Shown one piece after another: positions 35,401 through 43,242 of a DNA stretch of 64,000 bases (its first letter is position 1; the number at the start of each line of letters is the position of its first letter). The stretch spans positions 23,905,137 to 23,969,136 of the forward strand of contig JARWKL010000014.1 in the NCBI GenBank assembly GCA_029961685.1. Direction: 5' to 3'. Origin of the DNA: Aristolochia californica. Lineage: Eukaryota > Streptophyta > Magnoliopsida > Piperales > Aristolochiaceae. The translations under genes and the position numbers were made by a program. The notes beneath the pieces were generated by a model. That model saw nothing but the letters and a program-made list of their open reading frames with translations. It ran no database searches and was not told where the DNA came from.

Positions 35401-35427
35401 CGGCGGGGGCGGTGGCGGTGGATCCAT
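8025..35427 (-). CDS. C3H7: CCCH zinc-finger protein, plant ZC3H3/C3H7 family (10 exons)
   Basis: Nuclear RNA-binding protein of the ZC3H3 family (Arabidopsis C3H7, human ZC3H3, fission yeast Red5). Family members act in poly(A) RNA export or nuclear RNA surveillance; that role is carried over from the family. Exons: 35427-32340, 22893-22749, 22619-22469, 18888-18756, 18375-18301, 17934-17844, 17637-17367, 16994-16952, 16863-16760, 8465-8025. They total 4542 nt and 1513 residues, and every phase joins. Five CCCH fingers lie at residues 1272-1292, 1300-1317, 1327-1344, 1354-1372 and 1376-1395. The N-terminus is proline-rich, the middle carries a basic Lys/Arg cluster, and the tail is acidic. 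The ATG at 35427 is used because the reading frame upstream opens only on TTG. All introns are GT-AG except intron 5, whose donor reads CT. Repeats swell introns 1, 3 and 9. Confidence 0.9.
8885..9010 (+). mobile_element. Possible TRIM-like miniature LTR element core
   Basis: A primer-site-like ATGGTATTAGAGCAGG at about 8884 and a polypurine-like GAGGGGGAGTATT at about 8980 are only about 100 bp apart. The sequence before it (TTCAGCTAGTCATGTTGGG) is echoed at 15350-15375 upstream of TGGTACAAGAGCC. This suggests two relics of one miniature family. Matching LTRs could not be delimited. Confidence 0.35.
11671..14136 (+). mobile_element. Nested LTR element with truncated gag region
   Basis: LTRs at 11671-12553 and 13319-14136, both TGATA...CA. 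The primer site TTGGTATCAGAGC follows at 12555 and a purine tract GTGGGAGAA precedes 13319. It sits inside the 3' LTR of the element at 9841-14192: the interrupted GACC[TC]A[GA]TGTA matches the intact 5' LTR copy near 10065. The flanks CCTAG/CCCAA are a decayed target duplication. The 765-bp inside has only a duplicated start of a gag-like frame (MASSEATLEV). The long minus frame 11618-12250 and others here are chance frames. Confidence 0.8.
12604..13073 (+). repeat. 235-bp tandem duplication in the nested LTR element
   Basis: Two head-to-tail units, 12604-12838 and 12839-13073, differing at only a handful of positions. Each contains ATGGCATCCTCGGAAGC, the apparent gag start, a GGTAAG splice-like site, and an early TGA. 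Confidence 0.9.
15451..15918. repeat. 234-bp tandem duplication in intron 9
   Basis: Units 15451-15684 and 15685-15918 start GCCTAACG and are nearly identical (a few substitutions such as GTAGTTTT/GAAGTCTT and CACGATAAG/CAGGACAAG). No element ends or coding sequence were recognised. The high identity implies a recent duplication. Confidence 0.92.
16760..16863 (-). CDS. C3H7: C3H7-like exon 9, zinc fingers 3 and 4
   Basis: A 104-nt exon encoding GSCTNVNCPYRH, then VNVNPGASVCEGFLRGYC. It completes finger 3 (C1335, C1340, H1344) and opens finger 4 (C1354, C1362). It ends in phase 0 after GNE at donor GAG|GTATGT. The last Cys and His of finger 4 are 8.3 kb away in exon 10. Confidence 0.92.
16952..16994 (-). 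CDS. C3H7: C3H7-like exon 8, start of zinc finger 3
   Basis: A 43-nt microexon encoding VIPERMQDCSYFLK. It holds the first Cys (C1327) of finger 3. Acceptor TTGTAG|GTCATT, donor TTGAAAG|GTAAGT. Confidence 0.9.
17367..17637 (-). CDS. C3H7: C3H7-like exon 7, zinc fingers 1 and 2
   Basis: A 271-nt exon and the best conserved part of the protein: YIRTGKGNKLVRG, then ASEKVRWSLHTARLKLAKK, then two fingers. Finger 1 is C1272-x8-C1281-x6-C1288-x3-H1292. Finger 2 is C1300-x7-C1308-x4-C1313-x3-H1317. All ligands are present. Acceptor GAACAG|ATAC, donor CATAAG|GTAGGA. Confidence 0.95.
17844..17934 (-). CDS. C3H7: C3H7-like exon 6
   Basis: A 91-nt exon encoding (D)ESMPTASDIGAG and ending FGSWRPLIGNDE. 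Acceptor TGTACAG|ATGAG, donor GACGA|GTAAGTG. It leads directly into the YIRTGKGNK block of exon 7. Confidence 0.88.
18301..18375 (-). CDS. C3H7: C3H7-like exon 5
   Basis: A 75-nt exon encoding GERILCVGSDQYRMDASNK, then TLVRIS, with acceptor TTCCAG|GGGAAA. The only end that keeps frame with exon 6 (making Asp from G|AT) is at 18301. There the intron would start CTAGG instead of GTAGG, so the donor looks mutated or misread. Confidence 0.82.
18756..18888 (-). CDS. C3H7: C3H7-like exon 4
   Basis: A 133-nt exon beginning EATLAFAAGEQKKREQ, a conserved plant block. Acceptor CGCAG|GAAGC, donor CCAG|GTGAGA. One base is carried over to exon 5. Confidence 0.9.
19620..21712 (+). mobile_element. 5'-truncated L1-type LINE remnant
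   Basis: The RT thumb region is at 19641-19963 (LPTTFLGLHL, IERIECRLATW, FLWRG). After the nested solo LTR it continues CKPKNLGSLGIQL-like at 20460, then the zinc-binding-like region (DGNGQRI-F-SDHWIG equivalents) at 20578-20937. The RNase H-like domain (KLNFHGSTFGNPGPVGFGG...EGDS) is at 21232-21531. The first catalytic Asp of that domain is His here. It ends in CTCAATAAAGC and an A-rich tail near 21700. The 5' part with the RT catalytic motif is missing. Many stops. Confidence 0.85.
19964..20452 (-). mobile_element. Solo LTR within the LINE, with GC-rich hairpins
   Basis: Plus-strand ends are TGTTAGG...TTCACA. It splits the LINE reading between CVE and the following CKPKNLGS, which continue after it. 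Flanks GAAAA and GGAAA are an imperfect 5-bp target duplication. It shares its ends and its middle (GATTACTGCAG, CCTTGAGGC-AACCT-TATAAAT on the minus strand) with the solo LTR at 1797-2043. It carries GGGGGCTTCGCCCCC at about 20321, then GGGAAGGGCGCTTCCC. Confidence 0.85.
22469..22619 (-). CDS. C3H7: C3H7-like exon 3
   Basis: A 151-nt exon encoding RKLLQLRKRD, then VYTRSTTGFSLRKSK, then SLKWSKSIERHSKK, all conserved blocks of the plant family. Acceptor TTCAG|TAGG, donor AATAAG|GTAAGA. It ends in phase 0. Confidence 0.92.
22749..22893 (-). CDS. C3H7: C3H7-like exon 2
   Basis: A 145-nt exon, acceptor TACAG|TTTTCC and donor TTTGAG|GTAACA. It encodes the family block KFSFVWT...NVLPYLFPWKRTTYLR. 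It is too short and has no start codon, so a simple ORF scan misses it. It was found by translating the minus strand and by phase agreement with exons 1 and 3 (the split AG|T serine). Confidence 0.88.
23250..23930 (+). pseudogene. Inverted exon-1 copy of the C3H7-like gene, proximal part
   Basis: Plus-strand sequence aligns with the minus-strand exon 1 over about 680 nt. It matches the exon from roughly residue 110 (FESG...WEG), through SPKNP...HH and TKQF-PSK-TKGNPS-SG, to SLKGKN--LGD-P, DGKV-G-VKAGPS and NSLRP---AT-GAAS-DMK. The left edge is fuzzy. Frameshifts and stops break it (for example near 23711), so it makes no protein. The match ends at 23930, where the AT-rich insertion starts. 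Identity looks like about 75 percent by eye. Confidence 0.85.
23931..25329. repeat. AT-rich tandem-repeat insertion with inverted ends
   Basis: Interrupts the inverted exon-1 copy. The left end GGCCTGTTAGTGCAC and the right end GTGCACTAACC (then a C tract) are inverted partners, as in a non-autonomous DNA transposon. The core, 24103 to about 25080, consists of four or more decayed units of about 212-221 bp, each with ATTAATTTATACTACATAAA and TTGATCAA landmarks (the latter at 24314, 24526 and 24747). No coding sequence. The superfamily is uncertain because the right tip is obscured by the C tract. Confidence 0.6.
26164..26649 (+). pseudogene. Copia gag fragment
   Basis: Frame of 161 codons with the gag-like LNRSNYVNWSRSVLMYLRAK block and the W-x-T-L...Y region typical of plant Copia gag. 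It is followed by a broken continuation up to the zinc knuckle near 26925. It belongs to the element at 25349-30948. Confidence 0.75.
27335..28354 (+). pseudogene. Copia integrase fragments
   Basis: Three consecutive frames. The first has the HHCC-type pre-integrase region (WHLRLGHPS...CESC) at 27335-27619. The second is the catalytic core at 27674-28150, with HSDVWGP, RIDNG and NGVVE as the three acidic positions. The third is the C-terminal part with GCTCFVH at 28166-28354. In-frame stops at 27617 and 28148 separate them. Confidence 0.8.
28721..29560 (+). pseudogene. Copia reverse transcriptase fragments
   Basis: RT with ERYKARLVAK, NAFLHGDL and PPGH blocks at 28721-29130. A frame change follows, then YVDD near 29280, then the SKRGIVLSQ-like and TPME-like region to about 29560. 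Shifts and stops show that it is dead. Confidence 0.8.
29775..30227 (-). mobile_element. Solo LTR inside Copia RNase H (TSD GTTTT)
   Basis: Read on the minus strand it runs TGTTACGATATC...TTGCTGACA, 453 bp, flanked by GTTTT at 29770-29774 and 30228-30232. It cuts the RNase H reading between GYCCF and VGGNLVSW. It is markedly GC-richer than its host. No internal region remains, so it is a solo LTR left by LTR-LTR recombination. Confidence 0.88.
30949..31166 (+). pseudogene. Inverted exon-1 copy of the C3H7-like gene, distal part
   Basis: Continues the same inverted copy beyond the Copia element. It starts at the target duplication AAGAT followed by AAAGACTC, and aligns with exon 1 at KIKDS. 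It goes on through LREV---RVNSTDAKND-KDG and NRVSFSSNL to NGLVNEQV (exon 1 NKGLVNEQV). Similarity stops near 31166. The source segment in exon 1 ends near 34010. The short piece AGGTAAAATTATCTAAGAT at 25330-25348 is the left flank of the same copy. Confidence 0.85.
32340..35427 (-). CDS. C3H7: C3H7-like exon 1 (residues 1-1029)
   Basis: This large first coding exon is an uninterrupted frame of 1029 codons plus one base. It starts with a Met followed by seven prolines. A lysine-rich block near residues 280-300 (WRKKTQWRKKK) could be a nuclear localisation signal. The centre is acidic and low in conserved domains. The end carries ARTWHRT and several Y-x-[RK]-x-x-[SN]-x-L/I-V-R style motifs at Y838, Y937 and Y972. 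The donor at 32339 reads AAAG|GTCTGT; joining to exon 2 makes a GTT codon across the junction. Large antisense frames inside this exon are shadows. Confidence 0.9.
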
Positions 35428-36716
35428 TGCCGGATTTGCGCGGAGGAAATTCTTGTTTTCAAGAGGATCTGGGGAAGACGGCACGCTTTTCTGCCTCAAG
35501 GGGATTTAATTTTTATTTCTTACGTATAATTAACTTCATTTCCAAAAATATTATTTATTTTATTACTCATTTATGTTTTATTTAATAAATAGTAAACTAA
35601 TAATTCTTACTCATTTATGTTTTATTTAATAAATAGTAAACAAATAATTAAGTTAAAATTACCATAACAGATAATATAGTAAGAAATTGTATTTTATTTT
35701 TATTGTATTTAATTAATGGTAAAAATAGAGTAAATGGGTAAAATTGACGTTCCTATCTTGAAATATGACTTTTGATTAAGATGTGATTAATAAAAATAAA
35801 CGAAAATATTTAAAAGACCAAACTATTAAAAGTTATATATCTAAAAATATTAATTGAATTTCATTCTAGAAAAAATCCACGATATTATCAAAACTATTTA
35901 TTTTTATTCCTTTGTTATAATTAACTAAAATTATTTACTTAATAATAAAAAAAAATTAAAATGGCTTTATTGAAATAGAAAAAAAAGATATGGACCTCAT
36001 TGGTTCTTATTTATTTTTCATTTTTATTATTTCATGTATTCATGATTGATATTTATTTGAGATTTTTCTTATTTTTATCAAATTTTAATGATTAGATGAT
36101 GATAAGGGCAGTGTTGTTAATACAATAAACCAATTTTCATTCTTCTTCCCTCCATCAATTGAAGATCCCCTTTATCAAAGCCTCTAGGTATGATCTTTGC
36201 TCTCATTTCTCTCTTTCCTACTCTTCTCTTTCTTCATCTTTTATTTTGTGCACAAATTTCTACCTAGATTTTATTATTGAAATAATAAATCTATTTATGA
36301 AATATATGTACTCCTAAATTAAATAAATATTAGAGTTACTAATTGAAAAATATTTATGTTATTTAAGTAATCAATCAAAATTACAAAAAAACATATGTTA
36401 ATTTTATCTAACAATACTTTAAAATCAGTGACAAAATAATTTATTTATAATTTAAATAATAAAAAACCATGAGGGAGAAGACCTCCTACCGTTGTGGGAG
36501 GGCCTTCGCTCCCACCGTCAACTTCTCGTCATCGCAAAAGAATTATGACTCTGGGAGGAGGAGGCCCTTTCCCGCCCCCTTCTCTTTCTTCAATGGCCTC
36601 TACTACTTGCAAAGGACTCTAGGAATGAAAAGGGGAGGGAGGAGGGGGCACCTCTTCCCTTTCATTGTCCTGTTCAAACAATAAAAAGTTGAAGAAGGAA
36701 AGACCCCCCCCCCCCC
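35428..36716. other. 5' flank of the C3H7-like gene
   Basis: Very AT-rich from 35520 to 36460, the probable promoter and 5' UTR of the minus-strand gene. A 44-bp tandem duplication (ACTCATTTATG...TAGTAAAC) lies at 35565-35651. A CT-rich stretch with TCTAG|GTATGA at 36140-36230 looks like a plant leader plus splice donor on the plus strand, but no coding exon follows. A GC-rich patch at 36475-36680 with a TGGGAG...CTCCCA hairpin and a C13 run (about 36703-36716) borders the Copia element. Confidence 0.5.
35565..35651. repeat. 44-bp tandem duplication upstream of the C3H7-like gene
   Basis: Units start ACTCATTTATGTTTTATTTA at 35565 and 35609, nearly identical, about 140 bp upstream of the start codon on the gene's strand. 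Confidence 0.85.
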
Positions 36717-37662
36717 ATATGAGGGAACGAATCCCGTTTGAAATTAAAATTACAGATCCGTAATTGTCGGATCATATGACCAGTTATTCTCAGATCATAA
36801 GACCCGTTATGTTCGGATTTTCAACACTCCCCCTCAAGTTGGAATATATGTTAATGATACCTAACTTGCCGAGTAATACCTCAAATTGGGACGAACTCAA
36901 CACCTTAGTAAATAAGTTTGCAGTTTGTTCGTTGGTTAGTATGTGGGATGTCTTAATTATCCATGCTTGAATCTTTTCATGAACTAAGTGACAATCAACT
37001 TCGATATGCTTAGTTCGCTCATGGAAGACCGGATTTGAATCGATGTGTAGAGCAGCTTGGTTGTCACAATACAACTTGGCTGGCTAAGTATGCATGATTT
37101 TCAAGTCTTTCAAAACGTTCTTCAACCAAGTAATTTCGCAACATGTAGTAGCCATGGAATGATATTCTGCCTTGGCAGTTGATCAAGCCACCGTTGTTTG
37201 GTTCTTTGTTTTCCACGAAATGGGTAATTGTCTAAGAAATATACGATACCCTGTTACTGACCTTCTTGTGTCCTTGCAACGAGCCCAATCTGCATCGCAA
37301 AATGCATTTAATTGGAGTATACTTGTAGATGATAATAGAATACCCTGTCCTGGAGTTTGTTTCAGTTATCGAAGAACTCTTTATGCTGCATCAAGGTGTG
37401 GTGTACATGATTTTTCCATAAATTGGTTTAGAACATGAACGACATAGACCATATCTAGTCTAAGTGATGGTCAAGTAGATCAATTTTCCCACAAGACGCC
37501 TATATGATGAAGGATCATTTAGAAGTTCACCATCGGATTGTGTAAGAGCCAAGTTTTGTTTCATTGGGAACCTCGTAGGTTTTGCTCTTATAAATTCAGC
37601 ATCTTATAATATCTCCATGGCATATTTCCTTTGGGAGAGGGAAATCCCCTTTGAAGACCTTG

Positions 37663-38472
37663 CTACTTCAATGCCAATAAGTATTTGAGCTTACCAAGAT
37701 CTTTAAGTTTGAATTGCTTGGACAATAGCTGTTTCACATCTTCAATATGTTGCATATCGTTACCTGCCAAAATCACATCATCAACGTACACAAGTATTGT
37801 TGTAAAACTGCCTTTGTGGGATTGGACGAATAAAGAATAATCTGCCTTTGACTGATGAAACCCATCAATCTTGAGGGTTGTGAAAAACATCAAAAACCAC
37901 TGTCTAAAAGCTTGTTTCAAGCCGTATAGGGACTTCTTTAGTTTGCACACTCGAGTCTCCCCTTTTCATCCAAAACCAAGGGGTAGTGACATGTAGACAT
38001 CTTCATCAAGATCACCATGTAAGAATGCATTGTTGACATCGAGTTGGTGAAGATTCCATCCTTGAATAGCAGAATCACTCAATAGGACACGTACAGTAAC
38101 CAACTTAACAACTGAGGTGAATGTCTCTTGATAGTCAAGTCCTTCAATCTGGTTGTATCCTTTGGCGACTAGGCGAGCTTTGTAACGCTCAACGGTGCCA
38201 TCAGATTTGAGATTGACTTTGTATACCCATTTACATACAATAGGTTTCTTGCTAGGTGGAAGAGAGATGAACATCCATGTGTGGTTAGCCTGGTGGGAAT
38301 GAATTTCATCATGCATTGCTTGACACCATTTAAGATCTTTCATGGCCAGTAAGCAACTAGTGGGTTCTTTTGTAATGGTTAATGAAATGGTAAAAACTTT
38401 AGGAGATGGGGATAATCGGACATAAGAAAGAATGTGAGAGAGGTCATAAGGTGTACCTGATGTGGTGACCAC
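37663..38472 (-). pseudogene. Copia reverse transcriptase fragments
   Basis: 38472-37966 has KWVYKVNLKSDGTVERYKAR, DYQETFTSVVK and NNAFLHGDLDEDVYM. After one shift, 37950-37663 has KLKKSLYGLKQA and ILVYVDDVILAG. The catalytic YVDD is intact. Confidence 0.85.
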
Positions 38473-38496
38473 GTTGGAGGCAGAAGATTGTTCAGG

Positions 38497-39510
38497 TCAT
38501 GACAGTAGGGTCATTTCCACATGAAAATCTTGAAGGAAACTGGGTCGCTTAATGGGCCTGGTAGAGGGTCGACGAGTAGGAGAAGGTATTTGGGGGGAAG
38601 AAGCATGATCAACATTGGGAATGTCAGGACTTGGTGACTGAGGAGGTGTGTCTGATAGAGGGTTAAGAAAAGGTATGTCTGGTAGAGGGTCATCATAAAT
38701 AGTAGACATTATAGGAGGAAGAAACATGAGACTCTTATTTGCAGCGGAAAGATGTTTAAGAGGGAATTCTTTTTTAAAGAAAGTAACATCTAGGGAGATA
38801 AATACTTTATTGAGTTGGAGATCATAAACCCTATATCCCTTTTGTCCATAAGGGTACCCAAGAAAAATGCAACGGATGGCACGTGCATCAAATTTGGATG
38901 GTTTGTGGGCGTGAGAAGAGGCAAAACATAAACATCCAAAAACTTGTAAATAAGAGTAAGTGGGGATAATATGAAATAACTGCTCATAAGGAGTTTTACC
39001 TTGCAAGATTGGGGTAAGTGTCCGATTTATGAGATAAGCAGCTATTAAAATGGCATCCCCCCAAAATCGTTTAGGAAAATGGGCTTAAAAAAGTAAGGCT
39101 CGGCCTATGTTTAGCAGGTGTTTATGTTTGCGTTCGGCTACCCTATTTTGTTGCAAGGTGTAAACACAACTGGTTTGGTGGATAATGCATTTGGACAAGT
39201 AGTAAGTAGCAAGAGTAAATTCAAGGGCATTATCACTACGCGCAACCTTCACCTTGGAAGCAAATTGGGTTTCTACCATACTAATAAAATTAGTTATGTG
39301 AGTTTGAGTTTCAAATTTGTGACGCATCAAATAAATCCATGTGCATCTAGTAAAGTCATCAACTATAGTAAGGAAATACCGGGCCCCAGAAATCGATGCA
39401 ATATGGTAACCCCTTCGGATATCAACATACAAGTTTTCAAAAGGTGATGTGCTACAGATTGTGCTCAAAGGAAATGACAATCTAGTTTGTTTAGCCAAGG
39501 GGCAAACCAA
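38497..39510 (-). pseudogene. Copia integrase fragments
   Basis: The core at 39510-39085 has all three acidic sites (LYVDI, RSDNA, RVAERK). The C-terminal part at 39006-38497 has [18 protein letters not shown] and [16 protein letters not shown]. They are separated by a stop near 39085. Confidence 0.85.
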
Positions 39511-39594
39511 ACAATTGTTTGAACTACAAGAATTTTTATTTAAAAATAGAAATGAGACAGATACTTGAGGTGATGGATGCTCAAGACGTTGATG

Positions 39595-40931
39595 TCAAAT
39601 ACCAGATGGAGAATGTACAGAATAACATGATGATGGTTGTGGATGATCAAGGTAGTAGAGACCCTGCCGTTCTATTCCCGTCTCAATCATCTTCCCCGAG
39701 CATAGGTCCGTATGGCACAAAAATGGGTAAGGAACACGGTGATGCAAAGAGAATGATGAAAAAGATTGTTGATGGAAATGAGGTTTAATCAGAAAATTGG
39801 GACACATAAAATATTGTGAAGAACCAAACTTGACCAACATGTGTAACATTAGCATGAGAACCATCTGGTAATTCCACTGTTTTGTTCGTAACATTTCACC
39901 AAGACGTAAACAATGTATGACAACAAATAATATGGTTAGTGGCTCCACTATCTAGGATCCATGTGGTTTGCTTATTGGGAGAGGAGAAGTAAAGTGTTTT
40001 ACCTGAAAGTTCGTCATGAGCAAATGAGTTACCCACATGATTTGCCATGGATGGCTTGTTATGACTGAGCATTTGTAATATTTGTTGGCATTGTTCCCGA
40101 GTAAAAGGAAAGAAGTTGGATATGTTCTTCTTCTCTGTGGGCTTAGTGGATTCTGCAAACTTGAGTCTTCGACAAGAATCAACAGTGTGACCCTTCAAAC
40201 CACAATAAGTGCATTTCAAATGTGCTCAATAATTTCCAGCATGGTGACCGTCTTTGTGACATTTGTACAGGTAGAGGAGCTTTTCTTGCACGAATTTCTG
40301 ATAGCAAAATCTGTTGCCTCAGGTTGAAAGATGTTTTGTTTATCAGATACATCTTTCTGTCGTTCATGTCTGAGTACTAGGGAATAAACCTTGTCAATCT
40401 TAGGCAAAAGGGTCCATTGTCAATATTTGTCCACGTAAGGTAGTAAAAGAGACAGTGTGAGATAGGACAAAGAGAATCTCTCTCATCCCACACTCTTTTG
40501 AGTTTTGTGAAATATGAGTTAACAGACATATTATTCTATACCCAATCATGTATTTCATTCTCAATGTGAAATAATTAAAAGTTGTTTACCTGAAAAAAAC
40601 GATCACACAATTCATTCCAAACTACTTGTGCTCCATCACAATGGAATAAGTTTGCTACAATATCACTGGAGATTGAACTCAATAACCAAGTTTTGACAAG
40701 GTTATCACAACAAATCCACTATTGGAATTCATTGTTGGTATTGCTGTCTGGTCGCTGGAGAGATCTATTAACAAAACCAAATTTATTTTTGATTGTGAGG
40801 ACCATAGTCATGGAGTGATGCCATATACTGCAATTATCCTTAGTGAGAAGTTGTGGTACGATAACCAACCCAAGCTGATCAGAATGGTGAATATATAGTG
40901 GGTGATTCGGATTAGCAAAGTTGGATGTCAT
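39595..40931 (-). pseudogene. Copia gag-protease fragments
   Basis: The gag start (LVIVPQLLTKDNCSIWHHSM) is at 40931-40719. A broken middle leads to the zinc knuckle C-TY-C-GLKG-H-TVDS-C and the protease TWILDSGATNHI at 40219-39896. A shifted frame follows to the pre-integrase region near 39600. At least two shifts. Confidence 0.8.
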
Positions 40932-41170
40932 ACTAGCGGTATCCTTGTTGGAAGCCGATGTGCACAGATTGCGACTCTAGCTTCGGCTCGGAACTTCGAG
41001 CTAGACTCCTTATGTCCGAGTTGACTCGGCAAAAAACTGGTGTGGCTCGGCTCAATGTTTCGGCTTGGCTCAGTATTTTGGCTCAATTGATTTTGGCTCG
41101 GCTCAGTGTTTCGGCTCAAATGATTTTGGCTCGACTCAATGTTTATACTCAGTTTAGTGTTTCGGCTCAA
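40928..41170 (-). CDS. Repeat-coded upstream ORF overlapping gag start
   Basis: A frame with repeats of NTEPSQN/NTEPSRN lies in the Copia 5' leader. Its TGA overlaps the gag ATG as ATGA. Its first codon may not be a true ATG. It is coded by the GGCTC-rich minisatellite below, so it may be a by-product of the repeat rather than a real protein. Confidence 0.3.
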   Translation of the reverse strand: MSRNTKLSINIESSQNHLSRNTEPSQNQLSQNTEPSRNIEPSHTSFLPSQLGHKESSSKFRAEARVAICAHRLPTRIPLV

Positions 41171-41226
41171 TTGATTTTGGCTCGGCTCGGCTCAGTATTG
41201 TGGCTCAATTGATTTTGGCTTGGCTC
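41036..41226. repeat. GGCTCGGCTCA-type minisatellite in the Copia leader
   Basis: Four to five imperfect units built from TTGGCTCGGCTCAGTGTTTCGGCTCAATTGAT. It lies between the 5' LTR and gag of the minus-strand Copia element. Confidence 0.85.
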
Positions 41227-41756
41227 GAACCTTAGGAAAAACGTTGATTTAATTTAATGCATCAGCACCTAGGTGGTGCTGTAAATATTTCGTCTTCTCA
41301 CTTTTTCTCTTTAGACAGCGCGCGAGAGAAAATAAAATGGGTCGTCGGAAGGCGTAGTGGTAGGACGACGCCAAACATCGAAGCGTGGTTTGCAAGTGTC
41401 GTCTTGTGCGGCAAAGGAAGGCTAGAAGACGCGGTGGCCGAGACGACCGTGTCTCTTGACGATCGGCATAGGTTTATCTTCGTTAGTCGAACGAGGGTTT
41501 GGACCTCAACGGAAACATCGCCGGAATCAGAAGCAGCAACGAGACAGAAGGGAAAAATAATATAAAGACCGATCTAAGGATCGTTGCTCTGATACCATGT
41601 TAATTTCTTTATTTCGGACTAAGAAATACATTCAGAATACATTTACATATAAGGGAACGAATCCGGTTTGAAATTAAAAGTACAGATCTGTTATTATCGG
41701 ATCATATGACCAGTTATTCTCGGATTGTAAGACCCGTTATGTTCGGATCTTCAACA

Positions 41757-43011
41757 GAATGAAATGTAGATGCCACTAGTGTGAAGCAAAATTTCAGATT
41801 TCATTGAAGGAACGAAGCGATTTACTTTCCCTAGGTGAACTAAATTCCACTCCAATTTTTAACTCACAATTACACTACTTTGTCACTTAAGTGAGTGGAA
41901 TTCATATTCCACTCTAACTTCCCAAGTGTACTAACATGACCTACCTAGATTTTAGGATTTTCATCTCTTCCCACTAATCCTCACACTTGGTTATGTAACA
42001 TAGTAAGAGAAAGTTAACACTTTCTAGTTTTCTTTCTTGGACAAGATTTGATCGGACTAGAAAACATGTCGATCCTATGCATTATATTGGGGATGCTAAA
42101 CTCGGTTTCTTTGGGTCTTTAAAAAATTTATTTGTCCTCCACCCTTACCTTTCCAAGATAATTTCGTTCTTTACCCTCAAGTGCCTTGGGGTGAATTTCT
42201 TTGATTGTACCACAAATTCTCTTCATCCAAGCGTAAGGCATGGCAACTATGTAACTATAGGATTTTGAGGAGGTACTATACACATTAGAAATAGCAAAAT
42301 ACCCCTCTCTCGTCTCCTTTTCTCTTCTCCCTTTTGGCTTTCGTTGCAGAACCACCATTGCCATCGTGTGATCATGGTGGGTTCATATCTTATGGGCTTG
42401 GACCCATATTCCAATATACTTGGATATGTGGTTTATCCTTGGTCGTGTGGGCTTGAGCCTATTTTCCAACAAAAACTCAATCTATCCTATTTTTAAAAAC
42501 ACCAAAGTGCACCAAAACTTTTAATTTTAAATCTTTGATTTGGGTTAGAATCGAATCTCATGATTGTTAAATCATTTTACATGCTCGAGCTATCTTCCCT
42601 GCGTTTCGATTTCAAGACAAAGTCGAACGAACCGAAGGGTATTTTCATGACAATATTGAATTTCATAATTTGAATGATAAAGATCTAAGAATCTTAATTT
42701 TCTATTTCTTATTATACAACACATTGTCTTCATCTTCAAATTATTTAAAGGGTGCTTAGTGGCTCAATAAGAACAAGATGTCATAAAAATCAAAGGATTT
42801 TAGTTTTAGTGGAGATAGAACACGTGCTTTTGAACCCTTTAAAGGTTGCTCAATTATTTGCAGCCGGTGAGAACAAGAACGCACTTGGCGGCTAAGAGGG
42901 AGAATCAATTTCGTAAAACTCTCGCGTCCGAATTGACCACGAAGCGCTGTGTATAATCAAAACGCTCCTTCAGATGTGGATCCGCGTCAGAGAGAACTGA
43001 AAGGTTTCCGA
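41757..43011. other. Intergenic and promoter region upstream of the LigB-like gene
   Basis: About 1.25 kb. A 3'-truncated fragment of the LTR family seen at 3583 and 6061 lies at about 42370-42469 (GATCATGGTGGG...TTTTCCAACA). The rest is AT-rich, with no TATA box assigned. The gene leader is likely to begin in the GC-richer stretch from 42860. Confidence 0.5.
42370..42469 (-). mobile_element. LTR fragment
   Basis: Matches the last part of the LTR of the element at 3583-6452: TCATATCTTATGGGCTTGG, ACTTGGATATGTGG and CTTGGTCGTGTGGGCTTGAG, ending in CCAACA. The rest of the LTR is not recognisable. Confidence 0.75.
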
Positions 43012-43242
43012 ATGGCGCTGGATACATTTTTCATCTCCCACGGATCTCCGCTTCTCTCCGTCGACGACTCGCTGCCAGCGAGACATTTCTTGAAATCATG
43101 GCAGCAGAAGGTGCTTCCGGAGAAACCAAGCTCCATTCTTGTGATTTCAGCGCACTGGGAGACCGATGTTCCAACCATCAATGTCCTTGATCGGAACTCT
43201 CTCATCTATGATTTCAATAACTTCCCCAAGCAGTTGTATGAG
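43012..43242 (+). CDS. LIGB: LigB-like exon 1
   Basis: 77 codons, phase 0 at the end. Carries [13 protein letters not shown] and ILVISAHWE, with two metal-site histidines. Donor TATGAG|GTACGC. Confidence 0.93.

Larger units (their letters stand above)
36717..41756 (-). mobile_element. Copia LTR retrotransposon, minus strand
   Basis: The right (5') LTR is complete at 41598-41756 (TGTTAATTTC...CTTCAACA), 159 bp, preceded by the reverse primer site GCTCTGATACCA. The left (3') LTR at about 36717-36826 has lost its first third, next to a C tract, so no target duplication is seen. Polypurine tract at 36827-36840. Minus-strand order is gag (40931 down), CCHC knuckle near 40215, protease DSGA near 39965, integrase 39510-38497, RT 38472-37663 with YVDD near 37780, and RNase H about 37600-36830. 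Stops and shifts interrupt it, but domains are long and readable, so it is fairly young. Confidence 0.92.

Noticed and set aside
35428..35499. Start of the C3H7-like protein at 35499
   Set aside because: That frame opens on TTG. The first ATG is at 35427.
36469..36684. 71-codon frame near the GC-rich patch
   Set aside because: No similarity, no splice context, and biased composition.
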